A DNA stretch of 64,000 bases from Chryseobacterium glaciei (GTDB lineage Bacteria; Bacteroidota; Bacteroidia; Flavobacteriales; Weeksellaceae): NCBI RefSeq assembly GCF_001648155.1, contig NZ_CP015199.1, forward strand, positions 1,091,001 through 1,155,000, read 5' to 3'. The translations under genes and the position numbers were made by a program. Below the pieces are notes generated by a model. It was not told the DNA's origin. It searched no databases and saw nothing but the letters and a program-made list of their open reading frames with translations. This document shows, piece after piece, positions 33,630-42,855 of the stretch. Position 1 is the first letter of the stretch. Each line of letters opens with the position of its first letter.

Positions 33630-35093
33630 TTAAGAATAAAATTGTATAAAGTTGTGATATGCAGTTTCTATATCGTTGTGATCAATTTCCCACAATGCTT
33701 TTGCAACTGCAGATTTCAAACCATTAACCTTTGTAAGGTCTGTGTCCCAGAAAGATGTTTCGCTTAGCGCCAATTCTGCGATTTTTTCGTAATCTTCGTT
33801 TGCCCAGATTTTTTTGAATCTAGTGACAATCGCTTCTTCATCATTTATCGGTAGAGATTTTTCACCAAAATTTCCTTGATAGAATCTGATTAAACTTGCC
33901 AATGAGAAGGTTAAATTAAGCGGTAATTTATGGTTAATTTCAACATATTTTAACAGACTCGGAAGAATTCTTACCTTAAATTTAGACACAAAATACAAAG
34001 CGATACTTGCCTGATAATGCTTGATAAAAGGATTTCTGAATCTGTCGAAAACTTCTTCAGCAAAATCTTTCAATTCTTTTTCATCTAAACCTAATGTAGG
34101 ATTTACTTCATTAAAAATCGTTTCATTTAAAAATTTACCTAAAAATTGATTATCGATAGATTCTTTTACCGTTTCTTTTCCTGATAAAATTGCTGGAGCC
34201 AACATCAATGTGTGACCACCATTCAAAATTCTCACTTTTCTTAAACGGTACGGCTGAATATCATCAACAACCAAAATCTGTTCGTCAATTTTATCAAAAG
34301 GAATTCTTTCTTTTAAATTTGATGCATCCTGAATGACAAAAAGCAAGAAAGTTTCAGAAACGACCATCATTTTATCTTCATAATCCAATTGATCTTCGTA
34401 CGTATCTGAATCATCTTTCGGATAACCCGGAACAATTCTGTCTACCAATGTATTATGGAAATAATTACTTTGTTCAATCCATTGCACAAAGTTAGCTTCT
34501 AAATTCCAAAGTTGGGCATATTTTAAGATAATTTCTTTTAAAGCAAAAGCATTGTCTTCGATCAATTCACATGGAATAATTCTCAACCCTTTGTCTTCCG
34601 CTCCATTGAAATGTTTGAATCTTTCGTGTAATAAAACCGTTAGTTTCGCAGGAAAATTCTTGTGCGGACCAGCGTAATCATTTTCTGATTCGTCATAAGC
34701 AATTCCTGTTTCTGTCGTATTGGAAAAGATAAATTCTAATTCTTCTTCTTTCGCTAACGCTAAGAATTCATCATAATTTGTATAAGGATTGATCGACTTC
34801 TGAATCGCAGAAATCACCTGTTTTGTATCAATGATCTCGCCTTTTTTAATTCCTCTTGAAAAAAGCGTGTATAAATTATCCTGCTCTTCCAATTTATGAA
34901 CCGAACCACCTGCTGTTGGCTGAACGTTTACGATTCCTGCATTAAATCCTGCTTCTTTATTTAATTTATCAATCACATAATCTGTGAATCCTCTCATGAA
35001 ATTCCCACCCCCAAACTGTACAATTTTGATTGGAAGCTTTTCCTGAGAACCGTTTAATTCACGATTTAATTTTTGTTTTGTCTGATTTTCCAT
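33630..35093 (-). CDS. uxaB: Tagaturonate reductase (UxaB)
   Basis: 487 aa, mannitol-dehydrogenase-like family. Reduces D-tagaturonate to D-altronate with NADH. N-terminal dinucleotide site IKIVQFGGGNFMRGFTDYVID; later FIFSNTTETGIAYDE, DRIVPGYPKDD and RKVRILNGGHTLMLAPAIL. Sits between exuT and uxaA, in the order of the galacturonate pathway. The 170-nt gap to exuT holds a repeat but the operon likely continues. Confidence 0.95.
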   Translation of the reverse strand: MENQTKQKLNRELNGSQEKLPIKIVQFGGGNFMRGFTDYVIDKLNKEAGFNAGIVNVQPTAGGSVHKLEEQDNLYTLFSRGIKKGEIIDTKQVISAIQKSINPYTNYDEFLALAKEEELEFIFSNTTETGIAYDESENDYAGPHKNFPAKLTVLLHERFKHFNGAEDKGLRIIPCELIEDNAFALKEIILKYAQLWNLEANFVQWIEQSNYFHNTLVDRIVPGYPKDDSDTYEDQLDYEDKMMVVSETFLLFVIQDASNLKERIPFDKIDEQILVVDDIQPYRLRKVRILNGGHTLMLAPAILSGKETVKESIDNQFLGKFLNETIFNEVNPTLGLDEKELKDFAEEVFDRFRNPFIKHYQASIALYFVSKFKVRILPSLLKYVEINHKLPLNLTFSLASLIRFYQGNFGEKSLPINDEEAIVTRFKKIWANEDYEKIAELALSETSFWDTDLTKVNGLKSAVAKALWEIDHNDIETAYHNFIQFYS

Positions 35094-35120
35094 CTTTCTA
35101 ATTGATGATTTTATTTTTTT

Positions 35121-35215
35121 AACGCAAAGAGCGCAAAGATTTTTTGCAATTATTGCGGTTGATTTTTACGTTCGCAAGGGCGTTTCACTCAGCTAAGACC
35201 GCTATAAAATCTTTG
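35121..35215. repeat. CGCAAAG-family intergenic repeat
   Basis: AACGCAAAGAGCGCAAAGA...TTCGCAAGGGCGTTTCACTC AGCTAAGACC. Related copies lie at 38638-38745, 51741-51825, 57147-57307 and 60866-60924. Non-coding, probably a REP-like family. Confidence 0.65.
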
Positions 35216-35263
35216 GATCTATTTTTTGTTTAATCAAACCTTGAAGGTTTAGACTGGATATAT

Positions 35264-36793
35264 TTATTTACTTATCACTTTATATTTTGGAACCAATGAT
35301 TTCATCACTACCCATGCAATTAAATAGGCTACTGCGCAGATTGAGAAAATGATCATATATCCTTTATCAATTCCATCTGAAACTACTGCTCCGGACTTTT
35401 TTAACTGCTCAAAGAAATCATCCGGTAAACGATCGTTGATGTACTGAGGATATTTTTCCAACAAAGGAACTCCGTCCACTGTTGACCAAGCTTTATGGGC
35501 ATGATCGAATAATACTCCTGAAGATTTATTAATGATAAACGAACCGATTCCACCTGCCATTCCGCCAATTCCAGTGATTGTTGCAATTGCTTTTTTCGGG
35601 AACATATCTCCTACCGTCGAGAAAATATTTGCCGACCAAGCCTGGTGAGCTGCTCCAGCAATTCCGATAATTAAAACAGGAATCCAATACGTTGCAGTAC
35701 CTAATGGTTGTGCTAAAAGTGCTAACAAAGGGAAAAATGCGAAAATTAACATCGCTTTCATTCTTCCTGTGTAAGCGTTCATTCCTTTCTTTTCAACAAA
35801 ATATTTTGGAAGCCAACCACCGATGATCGACAATAAAGTGATCATATAAAGAACGAATAATGGTAATGCACTTTGTGTGGAATCCATCCCGTACACTGAA
35901 CTTAAATAAGCCGGTGTCCAGAATAAAAAGAACCACCAAACGCCGTCTGTCATAAATTTTCCAAATGCAAACGCCCAAGTCTGTCTGTAGCTGAAACATT
36001 CTTTGAATGTAAATACTTTTTCCGGAACAGAAGTATCTTCATTAGGAAGATCGTCCTGATCCTGATTGATATACGTTAATTCATGTTCGTTAACTCTCTT
36101 GTGTAAATGCGGTTTTTTGTAAACAAATACCCAAAGTCCCATCCATACAAATCCTAAAGCACCAATAATGATAAATGCCCATTCCCAACCCATTGATTTT
36201 GCAATAAAAGGGATCGTAAGCGGTGCTGCCAAAGCTCCGACTGTTGCTCCTGCATTCCAGATACTTGTAGAAAATGCTCTGTCTTTTTTAGGGAAATATT
36301 CCGCCGTAGTTTTGATCGCTGCCGGGAAATTTCCTGCTTCACCAATTGCCAATACGAAACGTGCAAAAATGAACAGTGTAACACTCGTACTGATGATCGC
36401 GGATGTATTGGAAACCGTACCAATCAATTCTTTCGAACCATGAAAACCAGCTGCCCAGTTTCCGGTAAGAATTCCTGAAGTTGCAATTCCACAAAATGCA
36501 TGCAAAACTGCACCAATAGACCAAATACCGATTGCCCAAAGAAAACCTTTTTTAGTATCCATCCAATCCACAAACTTTCCTGCGAAAAGCATTCCTACCG
36601 CATAAAATATAGAAAATAATGCAGTGATGTTTCCGTAATCGTTGTTATTCCAGTGAAATTCGGGTGCGATAAAATCTTTCCACGTTAATGACAACACCTG
36701 ACGATCCAAATAATTGATCGTAGTAGCGAGAAATAGCAGAAGACATATCGTCCATCTGTAGGTAGTCGGTTTAAGAGATTTAACTGAACTCAT
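35264..36793 (-). CDS. exuT: Hexuronate transporter, MFS (ExuT type)
   Basis: 509 aa, 12 transmembrane helices. Anion:cation-symporter signatures: WTICLLLFLATTINYLDRQVLSLTW at the N-terminus, ARFVLAIGEAGNFPAAIKTTAEYFPKKDRAFSTSIWNAGATVGA, WVFVYKKPHLHKRV, and FPKKAIATITGIGGMAGGIGSF. Family members carry galacturonate, glucuronate or other acid sugars with H+. Within this operon, galacturonate (and perhaps unsaturated oligo-products) is the probable load. 15 nt from eda. Confidence 0.9.
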   Translation of the reverse strand: MSSVKSLKPTTYRWTICLLLFLATTINYLDRQVLSLTWKDFIAPEFHWNNNDYGNITALFSIFYAVGMLFAGKFVDWMDTKKGFLWAIGIWSIGAVLHAFCGIATSGILTGNWAAGFHGSKELIGTVSNTSAIISTSVTLFIFARFVLAIGEAGNFPAAIKTTAEYFPKKDRAFSTSIWNAGATVGALAAPLTIPFIAKSMGWEWAFIIIGALGFVWMGLWVFVYKKPHLHKRVNEHELTYINQDQDDLPNEDTSVPEKVFTFKECFSYRQTWAFAFGKFMTDGVWWFFLFWTPAYLSSVYGMDSTQSALPLFVLYMITLLSIIGGWLPKYFVEKKGMNAYTGRMKAMLIFAFFPLLALLAQPLGTATYWIPVLIIGIAGAAHQAWSANIFSTVGDMFPKKAIATITGIGGMAGGIGSFIINKSSGVLFDHAHKAWSTVDGVPLLEKYPQYINDRLPDDFFEQLKKSGAVVSDGIDKGYMIIFSICAVAYLIAWVVMKSLVPKYKVISK

Positions 36794-36808
36794 ATTAATA
36801 TTCAGAAT

Positions 36809-37474
36809 TTAGTTATTGTTTAAAGTCTGAATAATTTCCAGTACTTTTTTTGTTTCGTTTTCTATGGTTGTATAGTCTTTAGCAAGCATCAATTCTTTGC
36901 TTACCAATTTGCTTCCCATTCCTACTGCAGAAACACCAGCTTTGAACCAGCTTTCGATACTCTCTTTTGTCGTATCTACTCCACCCGTCGGCATGAATTT
37001 CAGATTTGGGAAAACATCTTTAATGGCACTCATAAATCCGGTTCCTAAAGAATTTCCAGGAAATAATTTAACGAAATTTACTCCCGAATTTTCAGCTTCG
37101 ATAATTTCTGTCGGAGTCATGCAACCCGGACTGTACAGTAAATCTTTTGGAATTAAAAATTCTGCTACTTCTGCCACAAAACCCGGACTGATAAAGAAAT
37201 CTGCACCTACATTGAAATATTCTTCAGCTTGTTGTACATTCTTTATTGTTCCGATTCCCAAAAGCATTTCCGGCATTTCTGCGTTACGGATTTCTACCAT
37301 TTTTGTAAAATTACTCAACGCAGCTTCACCACGGCTCGTATATTCTACCGCACGGATTCCTGCCTTGTAAAGTGCTCTCAGTATTTCCAGAGTTACCGTT
37401 TCATCAGCATTATAATACAGAGGTAAAACTCCTTGGTTGATGATCGTATTTGTAACTGATTGAATTTTTGTCAT
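36809..37474 (-). CDS. eda: 2-dehydro-3-deoxyphosphogluconate aldolase (KDPG aldolase)
   Basis: 221 aa. Class I aldolase splitting KDPG to pyruvate and glyceraldehyde 3-phosphate. TIM-barrel motifs: GIRAVEYTSRGEAAL, LLGIGTIKNVQQAEEYFNVGADFFISPGF, YSPGCMTPTEIIEA, and NFVKLFPGN with Schiff-base Lys136, then FMPTGGVD. Final shared step for both uronate branches. About 105 nt lie between this gene and kdgK. Confidence 0.95.
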   Translation of the reverse strand: MTKIQSVTNTIINQGVLPLYYNADETVTLEILRALYKAGIRAVEYTSRGEAALSNFTKMVEIRNAEMPEMLLGIGTIKNVQQAEEYFNVGADFFISPGFVAEVAEFLIPKDLLYSPGCMTPTEIIEAENSGVNFVKLFPGNSLGTGFMSAIKDVFPNLKFMPTGGVDTTKESIESWFKAGVSAVGMGSKLVSKELMLAKDYTTIENETKKVLEIIQTLNNN

Positions 37475-37579
37475 TTTTAATTTTTTATTAAAAATTATTT
37501 TGTTGATAGTTAATAGGATTTTATCCTATTCTGTATTAAGTCGTCCCTTCGGGACTCCCTTGTGAATTCGCAGTTGATT

Positions 37580-38587
37580 TTATCTTTTTATTCTTCCTCC
37601 TGAATCTCCGTTCATTACTTCCAGAATATCTTCTGCGCTGCTGTAATTAATGTCACCTAAAATGGTATGTTTTATAGCACAGGCTGCATTGGCAAATTTT
37701 AATGCTTTTTCGTCATCGAAATTAATTAAACCATAAATCAAACCTGCTGCAAAAGCATCACCTGTACCGATTCTGTCGACTACAGGGTTCACTTCTAAAA
37801 GTTCGGTTTCAAAATAATTTCCACCGACCAAAGCTCTTCCCTGCGTTTGCTGAGAACTTGCTGTAACGCCAATTCTTATCTTGTCGAAAATCTTATGAAT
37901 AGAAGGAATTTGTAGTTTTAATTTTTTACAGGCTTCAATGAAACCTCCTTTATCTGATGAAAACTGAGTTCCGAGAATTTCATTAATTTCATTCACTCCA
38001 CCTATGAAAATCGTTGAATATGAAACCAATTCTTTTAAAACTTCGTTTCCGTTTTTGCCGTATTTCCAAAGGTTTGAGCGGTAAGCCGGGTCTGAAGTAA
38101 CTTCAATTCCCAGTTCACGGGCAGTTTGTAAACCTTCTTTCAAACTTTCATAAGCCGCTTTCGAAATTCCGGGGCTAATGCCAGTCCAATGGAAATATTT
38201 ACAGCCTTCAAGGGCTTTTTTCCAGTCAATTTGTTCAGATTTAATGTTTGCGAAAGAACCATTTAATCTATTGTAAGCGATTCTGCTCGCACGAACTGAC
38301 GAACCAACTTCCAAAAAATACAACCCTAAAGGATGTTCATTTTTGTTGATGAAAGTCGTGTCAATTTCAAAACTTTTGATGAAAGAAACCGCTGATTCCC
38401 CCACAAAATCATCAGAAACACTGCTGATATGTCTTACGTCACAACCCATTGTTGCCAATGAAGATGCTACATTAAGCTCTGTTCCGCCGAAAAAAAATTC
38501 CATTTCGTGGCTTTGCTTCATCGTTCTGTTTCCGGGTGGCGAAAGTCGCATAATGACTTCTCCGAATGTGACTATTTTGTTGCTCAT
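37580..38587 (-). CDS. kdgK: 2-keto-3-deoxygluconate kinase (PfkB family)
   Basis: 335 aa from the MSNKIVTFGEVIMRLSPPG start (ATG at 38585-38587). A further upstream ATG at 38653 would add 22 basic residues lying partly in a repeat, so it is rejected. Phosphorylates 2-keto-3-deoxygluconate to KDPG. PfkB features: FFGGTELNVASSLATMG near the N-terminus and DRIGTGDAFAAGLIYGL (catalytic Asp in GTGD) near the C-terminus. It lies before eda; the gap upstream to uxaC (332 nt) contains two repeats but no gene. Confidence 0.94.
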   Translation of the reverse strand: MSNKIVTFGEVIMRLSPPGNRTMKQSHEMEFFFGGTELNVASSLATMGCDVRHISSVSDDFVGESAVSFIKSFEIDTTFINKNEHPLGLYFLEVGSSVRASRIAYNRLNGSFANIKSEQIDWKKALEGCKYFHWTGISPGISKAAYESLKEGLQTARELGIEVTSDPAYRSNLWKYGKNGNEVLKELVSYSTIFIGGVNEINEILGTQFSSDKGGFIEACKKLKLQIPSIHKIFDKIRIGVTASSQQTQGRALVGGNYFETELLEVNPVVDRIGTGDAFAAGLIYGLINFDDEKALKFANAACAIKHTILGDINYSSAEDILEVMNGDSGGRIKR

Positions 38588-38637
38588 TTTTTTAATTAAT
38601 GATCTACTTAAATTTTTAAAATATCTTTTTTTATTTA

Positions 38638-38745
38638 AACACAAAGTGCGCAAAGATTTTTTTGACTACTAACTGTTTTTAAGTTCGCAAAGGCGTTTGA
38701 CTATCTCGAATCTTCGATTTCACTTAGCTAAGGTCTCAAAGACTT
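38638..38745. repeat. CGCAAAG-family intergenic repeat
   Basis: ACAAAGTGCGCAAAGATTTT...AAGTTCGCAAAGGCGTTTGA... TTCACTTAGCTAAGGTCTC. Same family as 35121-35215, in the same orientation, between kdgK and uxaC. Confidence 0.65.
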
Positions 38746-38768
38746 CTTATTACAGATATTTATTTTTT

Positions 38769-38888
38769 AACCATTAAGATTTTATTTAAGGAGTTTAGAA
38801 AAGTTAAGTTGGGCTTTGCCTTAAGATTATTTAAAATCAATTTGGTTTTTCTTAATTAAACTTAACTTCTTAATTCTACTTAATGGTT
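38769..38888. repeat. AACCATTAAG palindromic repeat
   Basis: AACCATTAAG at the left end and CTTAATGGTT at the right end, about 120 nt apart. Internal AGTTAAGTTGGGCTTTGCC and AACTTAACTTCTTAATT can also pair. Related elements at 51601-51724 and 56163-56192. Confidence 0.65.
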
Positions 38889-38919
38889 TAAAATTGTGTC
38901 AATTATATTATCTCAAATT

Positions 38920-40317
38920 TTAAAAATCAAAATAATTTTTAGCATTATGATAACAAATATCTGAAATCGTCTTACCGATCAGTTCGATATCATCAGGTAA
39001 TTCACCATTTTTCATCTCTTCACCGAAAAGATTACACAATACTCTTCTGAAATACTCGTGTCTCGGGTAAGAAAGGAAACTTCTGGAATCCGTCAACATT
39101 CCGACGAAACAGCTGATCAATCCCATGTTTGAAAGGGCGTTCATCTGCTTGATCATTCCGTCTTTCTGGTCAAGGAACCACCATCCTGAACCGAACTGTA
39201 CTTTTCCTTTGATGCTACCGTCATTAAAATTACCTATCATTGTCGCGAAAATCTCATTGTCGGCAGGATTTAAATTATATAAAATTGTCTTTGTTAATTT
39301 ATCTTTTCCATCTAAAGTATTTAATAATTTAGACAAAGTTTCAGCCTGAACGAAGTCACCAATAGAATCCCAACCCGTATCCGGACCTAGAATTCTGTGC
39401 ATTCTTTCGTTATTATTTCTCAATGCCCCCAAGTGGAACTGCTGAACCCATCCAAATTTGTGATAAGCCTCACCTAAGAATAATAAAATTGCTGTTTTGA
39501 ATTGATTCACCTGCTTTTCAGCGATTACTTTTCCTGAGATTTTATCATTGAAAATCGTGCTTACTTCTGCTTCTGTAAATTCTTCGAAAGAAATATTGTT
39601 CAATCCGTGGTCGCAAAGTCTGCATCCGTTTTCGTGGAAATATTCGATTCTTTTTAGTAAAGCATCACACAATGTTTGATAAGAATTAATTTCAATTCCG
39701 GCAGATTCGCCTAATTTTGAAATATAATCTGCAAAGTTGTGGTTTTCAATTAAAATCGCTTTATCAGGACGGAAAGCGGTACTCACTTTAATAGAGAAGT
39801 CACTTTTCGCCAAATCCTGATGATAATTCAATAGATCTGTAGGATCTTCTGTTGTGCACAGAGATTCTACATTCATCATTTTTAATAAACCTCTTGTCGA
39901 TTTTTCACGAGTCTGAAGCTGAGCGGTGATGTTTTCGTAAATTTCAGATGCGTTGTCTGCATTTAATAATTCATCAATTCCGAAATATCTTTTTAGTTCT
40001 AAATGCGTCCAGTGATACAAAGGATTTCTTAATGTATAAGGAACCGTTTTTGCCCAAGCTTCAAATTTTTCTTTATCTGAAGCATCTCCCGTGATGAATT
40101 TTTCGTTCACGCCCATTGTACGCATCGCTCTCCATTTGTAATGGTCGCCTGCAATCCAAACCTTTGAAATATTTTCGAAAATAGTGTCTTCTGCAATATC
40201 TTTAGGAATCAAGTGATTATGATAATCAATGATGGGTTGCTTTTCTGCATACTTGAAGTATAATTCTTCAGCGTATTTATTTTGTAATAAAAAATTATCT
40301 GTAATAAAAGGTTTCAT
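38920..40317 (-). CDS. uxaC: Uronate isomerase (UxaC)
   Basis: 465 aa, amidohydrolase-superfamily TIM barrel. Converts D-galacturonate to D-tagaturonate (and D-glucuronate to D-fructuronate). IIDYHNHLIPKDIAED gives the HxH metal-site pair near residue 33; WKWRAMRTMGV-like region (HYKWRAMRTMGVNE), LRNPLYHWTHLELKRYFGI and PRHEYFRRVLCNLFG are typical. It lies 18 nt after kduD. No uxuA or uxuB is present, so the intended branch here is galacturonate. Confidence 0.96.
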   Translation of the reverse strand: MKPFITDNFLLQNKYAEELYFKYAEKQPIIDYHNHLIPKDIAEDTIFENISKVWIAGDHYKWRAMRTMGVNEKFITGDASDKEKFEAWAKTVPYTLRNPLYHWTHLELKRYFGIDELLNADNASEIYENITAQLQTREKSTRGLLKMMNVESLCTTEDPTDLLNYHQDLAKSDFSIKVSTAFRPDKAILIENHNFADYISKLGESAGIEINSYQTLCDALLKRIEYFHENGCRLCDHGLNNISFEEFTEAEVSTIFNDKISGKVIAEKQVNQFKTAILLFLGEAYHKFGWVQQFHLGALRNNNERMHRILGPDTGWDSIGDFVQAETLSKLLNTLDGKDKLTKTILYNLNPADNEIFATMIGNFNDGSIKGKVQFGSGWWFLDQKDGMIKQMNALSNMGLISCFVGMLTDSRSFLSYPRHEYFRRVLCNLFGEEMKNGELPDDIELIGKTISDICYHNAKNYFDF

Positions 40318-40335
40318 TCTAATCTAATTCTGTTG

Positions 40336-41118
40336 TTACTCATTAGCCGGTTTCCCGATAGTTGCCAAAATTCCTCCATCAACGTAAATAATCTGACCGT
40401 TGATGAATCTGCTTGCGTCCGAAGCAAGGAAAATAGCCGTTCCAGCAAGGTCTTCGGGGTTTCCCCATCTTCCTTCCGGAGTTCTACTAATGATAAAATC
40501 GTTAAAAGGATGTCCATCCACTCGGATTGGTTCTGTCTGAGAAGTTGCAAAATATCCGGGGCCGATTCCGTTCACCTGAATATTGTGTTTTGCCCATTCT
40601 GTCGCCAGATTTTTGGTAAGCATTTTAAGACCGCCTTTTGCAGAAGCATAAGCGACTACATTGTCACGGCCCAGCTCACTCATCATCGAACAGATGTTGA
40701 TGATCTTTCCCGATCTTCTTTTAATCATATGTTTGCCGATTAATTTCGACATGATAAAAGGTCCTGTAAGATCCACATCGATTACTTTTCTAAAGTCTTC
40801 TACCTCCATCTCAATAGCGGGAACACGTTTGATGATTCCTGCGTTGTTGACAAGGATGTCTATTTTTCCATGGGTAGCTTCCATAAGAGCTACTTTCTGA
40901 GCGGCTTCCAATTCGTCCGTCACATCAAAAAGATATCCGGTTGCTTTGTACCCTTTATCGTGATAATAGTTTAAAGCTTCCTCTAATTTTGACGGCGTTG
41001 TGCTTGTGATCGCCAGTTCAGCACCTGCAGCAGCAAGACCTTCTGCCATTGCCATTCCTAATCCGTGAGTACCACCCGTTACAACGGCTACTTTACCGGA
41101 TAAATCAAATAAATTCAT
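40336..41118 (-). CDS. kduD: 2-dehydro-3-deoxy-D-gluconate 5-dehydrogenase (KduD)
   Basis: 260 aa, short-chain dehydrogenase. Reduces 2,5-diketo-3-deoxygluconate to 2-keto-3-deoxygluconate with NAD(P)H. TGGTHGLGMAMAEGL nucleotide site (residues ~14-27), NNAGIIKR, and the catalytic pair Y157/K161 in AYASAKGGL. LATEWAKHNIQVNGIGPGYF and FINGQIIYVDGG are typical. Directly after kduI (8 nt). Confidence 0.95.
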   Translation of the reverse strand: MNLFDLSGKVAVVTGGTHGLGMAMAEGLAAAGAELAITSTTPSKLEEALNYYHDKGYKATGYLFDVTDELEAAQKVALMEATHGKIDILVNNAGIIKRVPAIEMEVEDFRKVIDVDLTGPFIMSKLIGKHMIKRRSGKIINICSMMSELGRDNVVAYASAKGGLKMLTKNLATEWAKHNIQVNGIGPGYFATSQTEPIRVDGHPFNDFIISRTPEGRWGNPEDLAGTAIFLASDASRFINGQIIYVDGGILATIGKPANE

Positions 41119-41126
41119 TAGAAAAA

Positions 41127-41963
41127 TTACTTTAGTTCGTTAGTTTTGATACCGTCCATATCGCCGTAGTCCATGTTTTCGCCGGCCATACCCCAGATAA
41201 AAGTATAATTAGAAGTTCCTACTCCCGAGTGGATAGACCATTCCGGAGATAGCACAGCTTGACGATTTTGCATAAAAATATGACGCGTTTCCTGAGGCTG
41301 TCCTAAGAAATGACTGATTGTCTGACCTTCTTCCAAATCGAAATAGAAATAAGCTTCCATTCTTCTTGTGTGAGTATGTGAAGGCATTGTATTCCAAACA
41401 CTTCCCGGGTGAAGTTCTGTCATTCCCATTTGTAATTGACACGTTTCAAGAACAGAATTTACAATCAGTTTGTTGATCGTACGCTTGTTGGCGTATTTCT
41501 CTTCACCTAATTCTACAATTTCGGCTTCGTTTTTTGTGATTTTCTTTGTCGGATAAGTGTGATGTGCAGGAGCTGAATTGATGTAAAAATAAGGTTGTGC
41601 ATCACCAGATTTTTCAAAAACTACTTCTTTTGCTCCTTTACCAATATATAAAGCTTCCTTGTTGGCAAGCTCATATACTTCACCGTCTACTGTTACTTTT
41701 CCGGCACCGCCTACGTTGATGATTCCTAGCTCTCTCCTATCAAGGAAATGTTGAGCTTTCAAATCGTCTGTTGGTTCCAGTTTTAAGGCTTGTGTTGAAG
41801 GCATTATACCTCCTACAATCAGCCTGTCGTACATAGAGTAGACTAATTTTATCTTATCTTCATTAAATAAATCATTGATTAGAAACTCCCTCCTAAGATC
41901 TTCAGTGGTATACTTTTTTGCATCTTCTGGATGGTGGGCGTAACGAAATTCTGATTGTGTCAT
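41127..41963 (-). CDS. kduI: 5-keto-4-deoxyuronate isomerase (KduI)
   Basis: 278 aa, bicupin-fold isomerase. Converts 5-keto-4-deoxyuronate, the linear product from unsaturated galacturonate, to 2,5-diketo-3-deoxygluconate. The metal-binding HTHTRRMEAYFYFD segment and the N-terminal FRYAHHPEDAKKYTTEDLRREFLI are typical. First gene of the eight-gene hexuronate operon on the minus strand, and about 56 nt downstream of a LacI-type operator. Confidence 0.96.
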   Translation of the reverse strand: MTQSEFRYAHHPEDAKKYTTEDLRREFLINDLFNEDKIKLVYSMYDRLIVGGIMPSTQALKLEPTDDLKAQHFLDRRELGIINVGGAGKVTVDGEVYELANKEALYIGKGAKEVVFEKSGDAQPYFYINSAPAHHTYPTKKITKNEAEIVELGEEKYANKRTINKLIVNSVLETCQLQMGMTELHPGSVWNTMPSHTHTRRMEAYFYFDLEEGQTISHFLGQPQETRHIFMQNRQAVLSPEWSIHSGVGTSNYTFIWGMAGENMDYGDMDGIKTNELK

Positions 41964-42018
41964 ACTACTTGATTTTTATACTTTTTCTTTTACGGTTTTC
42001 TCAAACCTGTTAAACTTT

Positions 42019-42034
42019 GCGTAATCGATTGCAT
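42019..42034. promoter_or_regulatory. LacI-type operator upstream of the kduI operon
   Basis: TGCGTAATCGATTGCA, inverted repeat centred on ATCGAT, 56 nt before the kduI ATG. Matches the sites at 27185-27200 and 42706-42721. Confidence 0.72.
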
Positions 42035-42705
42035 AAAATTACACTAAAATTTGATAGAATTACTGTTGGGATAAATATATAATTATTCTTTAATTAGTTA
42101 ACAAAAAATTAATTTTAATTTACAAATACCTGAAAAACAGATTAATAATTTTTAAATTTTAAAAAAAATAAAGAATATTTTATGGAATTTCAAGGTTAAA
42201 AATTAACCAAAAGTTAATCCTAACCTTTAATTTTAAATAAAATCATGCCAAAATAAAGCAGCAAAACCAGAATTACAAAATCGTTAATAATAACTTCATT
42301 TCTCTATACATATGATGTGTATTAAGTTTAATCCTTAGTATTAAAGAAAAACGGTTAAAAATATCAACCTAAAAAGATGACAAAAATCAGGAAAACAGGT
42401 GGAATTTTGAGTTTGAGTATCAATTTTGGGAATTTTTAAGACAAAAAAACAGGCATTTTTTAAGTAAATTTTAAGTTTTTGATTATTAAACAGCAAAAAA
42501 TTTCATGTATTTTAAAAATATTTCAATATTATTTAATTTAATAATAAATATTTAATTATCAACTAATTAAAACAAACTAACGAACAAATGTTCTGTTAAA
42601 TTTAACAACTTAAACAATCAAATTAATGAAAAAATAATATTTTTTTCTTTGTGTAATGGAAAATAATATTAGTTTAGGAGCCAAGATATTTTATAACGAA
42701 AAATT
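42035..42705. other. Long A/T-rich divergent region between kduI and susC
   Basis: About 670 of the 892 bp between the divergent kduI and susC genes. It holds no open frame of note and is rich in A/T runs and short direct repeats. An operator lies near each end. It may carry the susC promoter region or a long untranslated leader; I see no definite RNA fold. Confidence 0.45.
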
Positions 42706-42721
42706 ACGCAATCGATTGCAC
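42706..42721. promoter_or_regulatory. LacI-type operator upstream of susC
   Basis: ACGCAATCGATTGCAC, containing a perfect GCAATCGATTGC palindrome, about 135 nt before the susC ATG. Strongest of the four sites. Confidence 0.75.
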
Positions 42722-42855
42722 TTGAATAAAGCGTATAATTTTTAAAAATTTTAATCACTAAAAAGAATAGAATACTTACTAAATCCACAAAACAAAAGCA
42801 ACAAAGCTTGAAAAAAAACTTTCAACCAAAGAATTAAAACTATAAGGATACAATA

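Noticed and set aside
38588..38653. Upstream start for kdgK adding 22 residues
   Set aside because: The extension is basic, overlaps a repeat boundary, and the PfkB domain begins right at MSNKIVTFGE.
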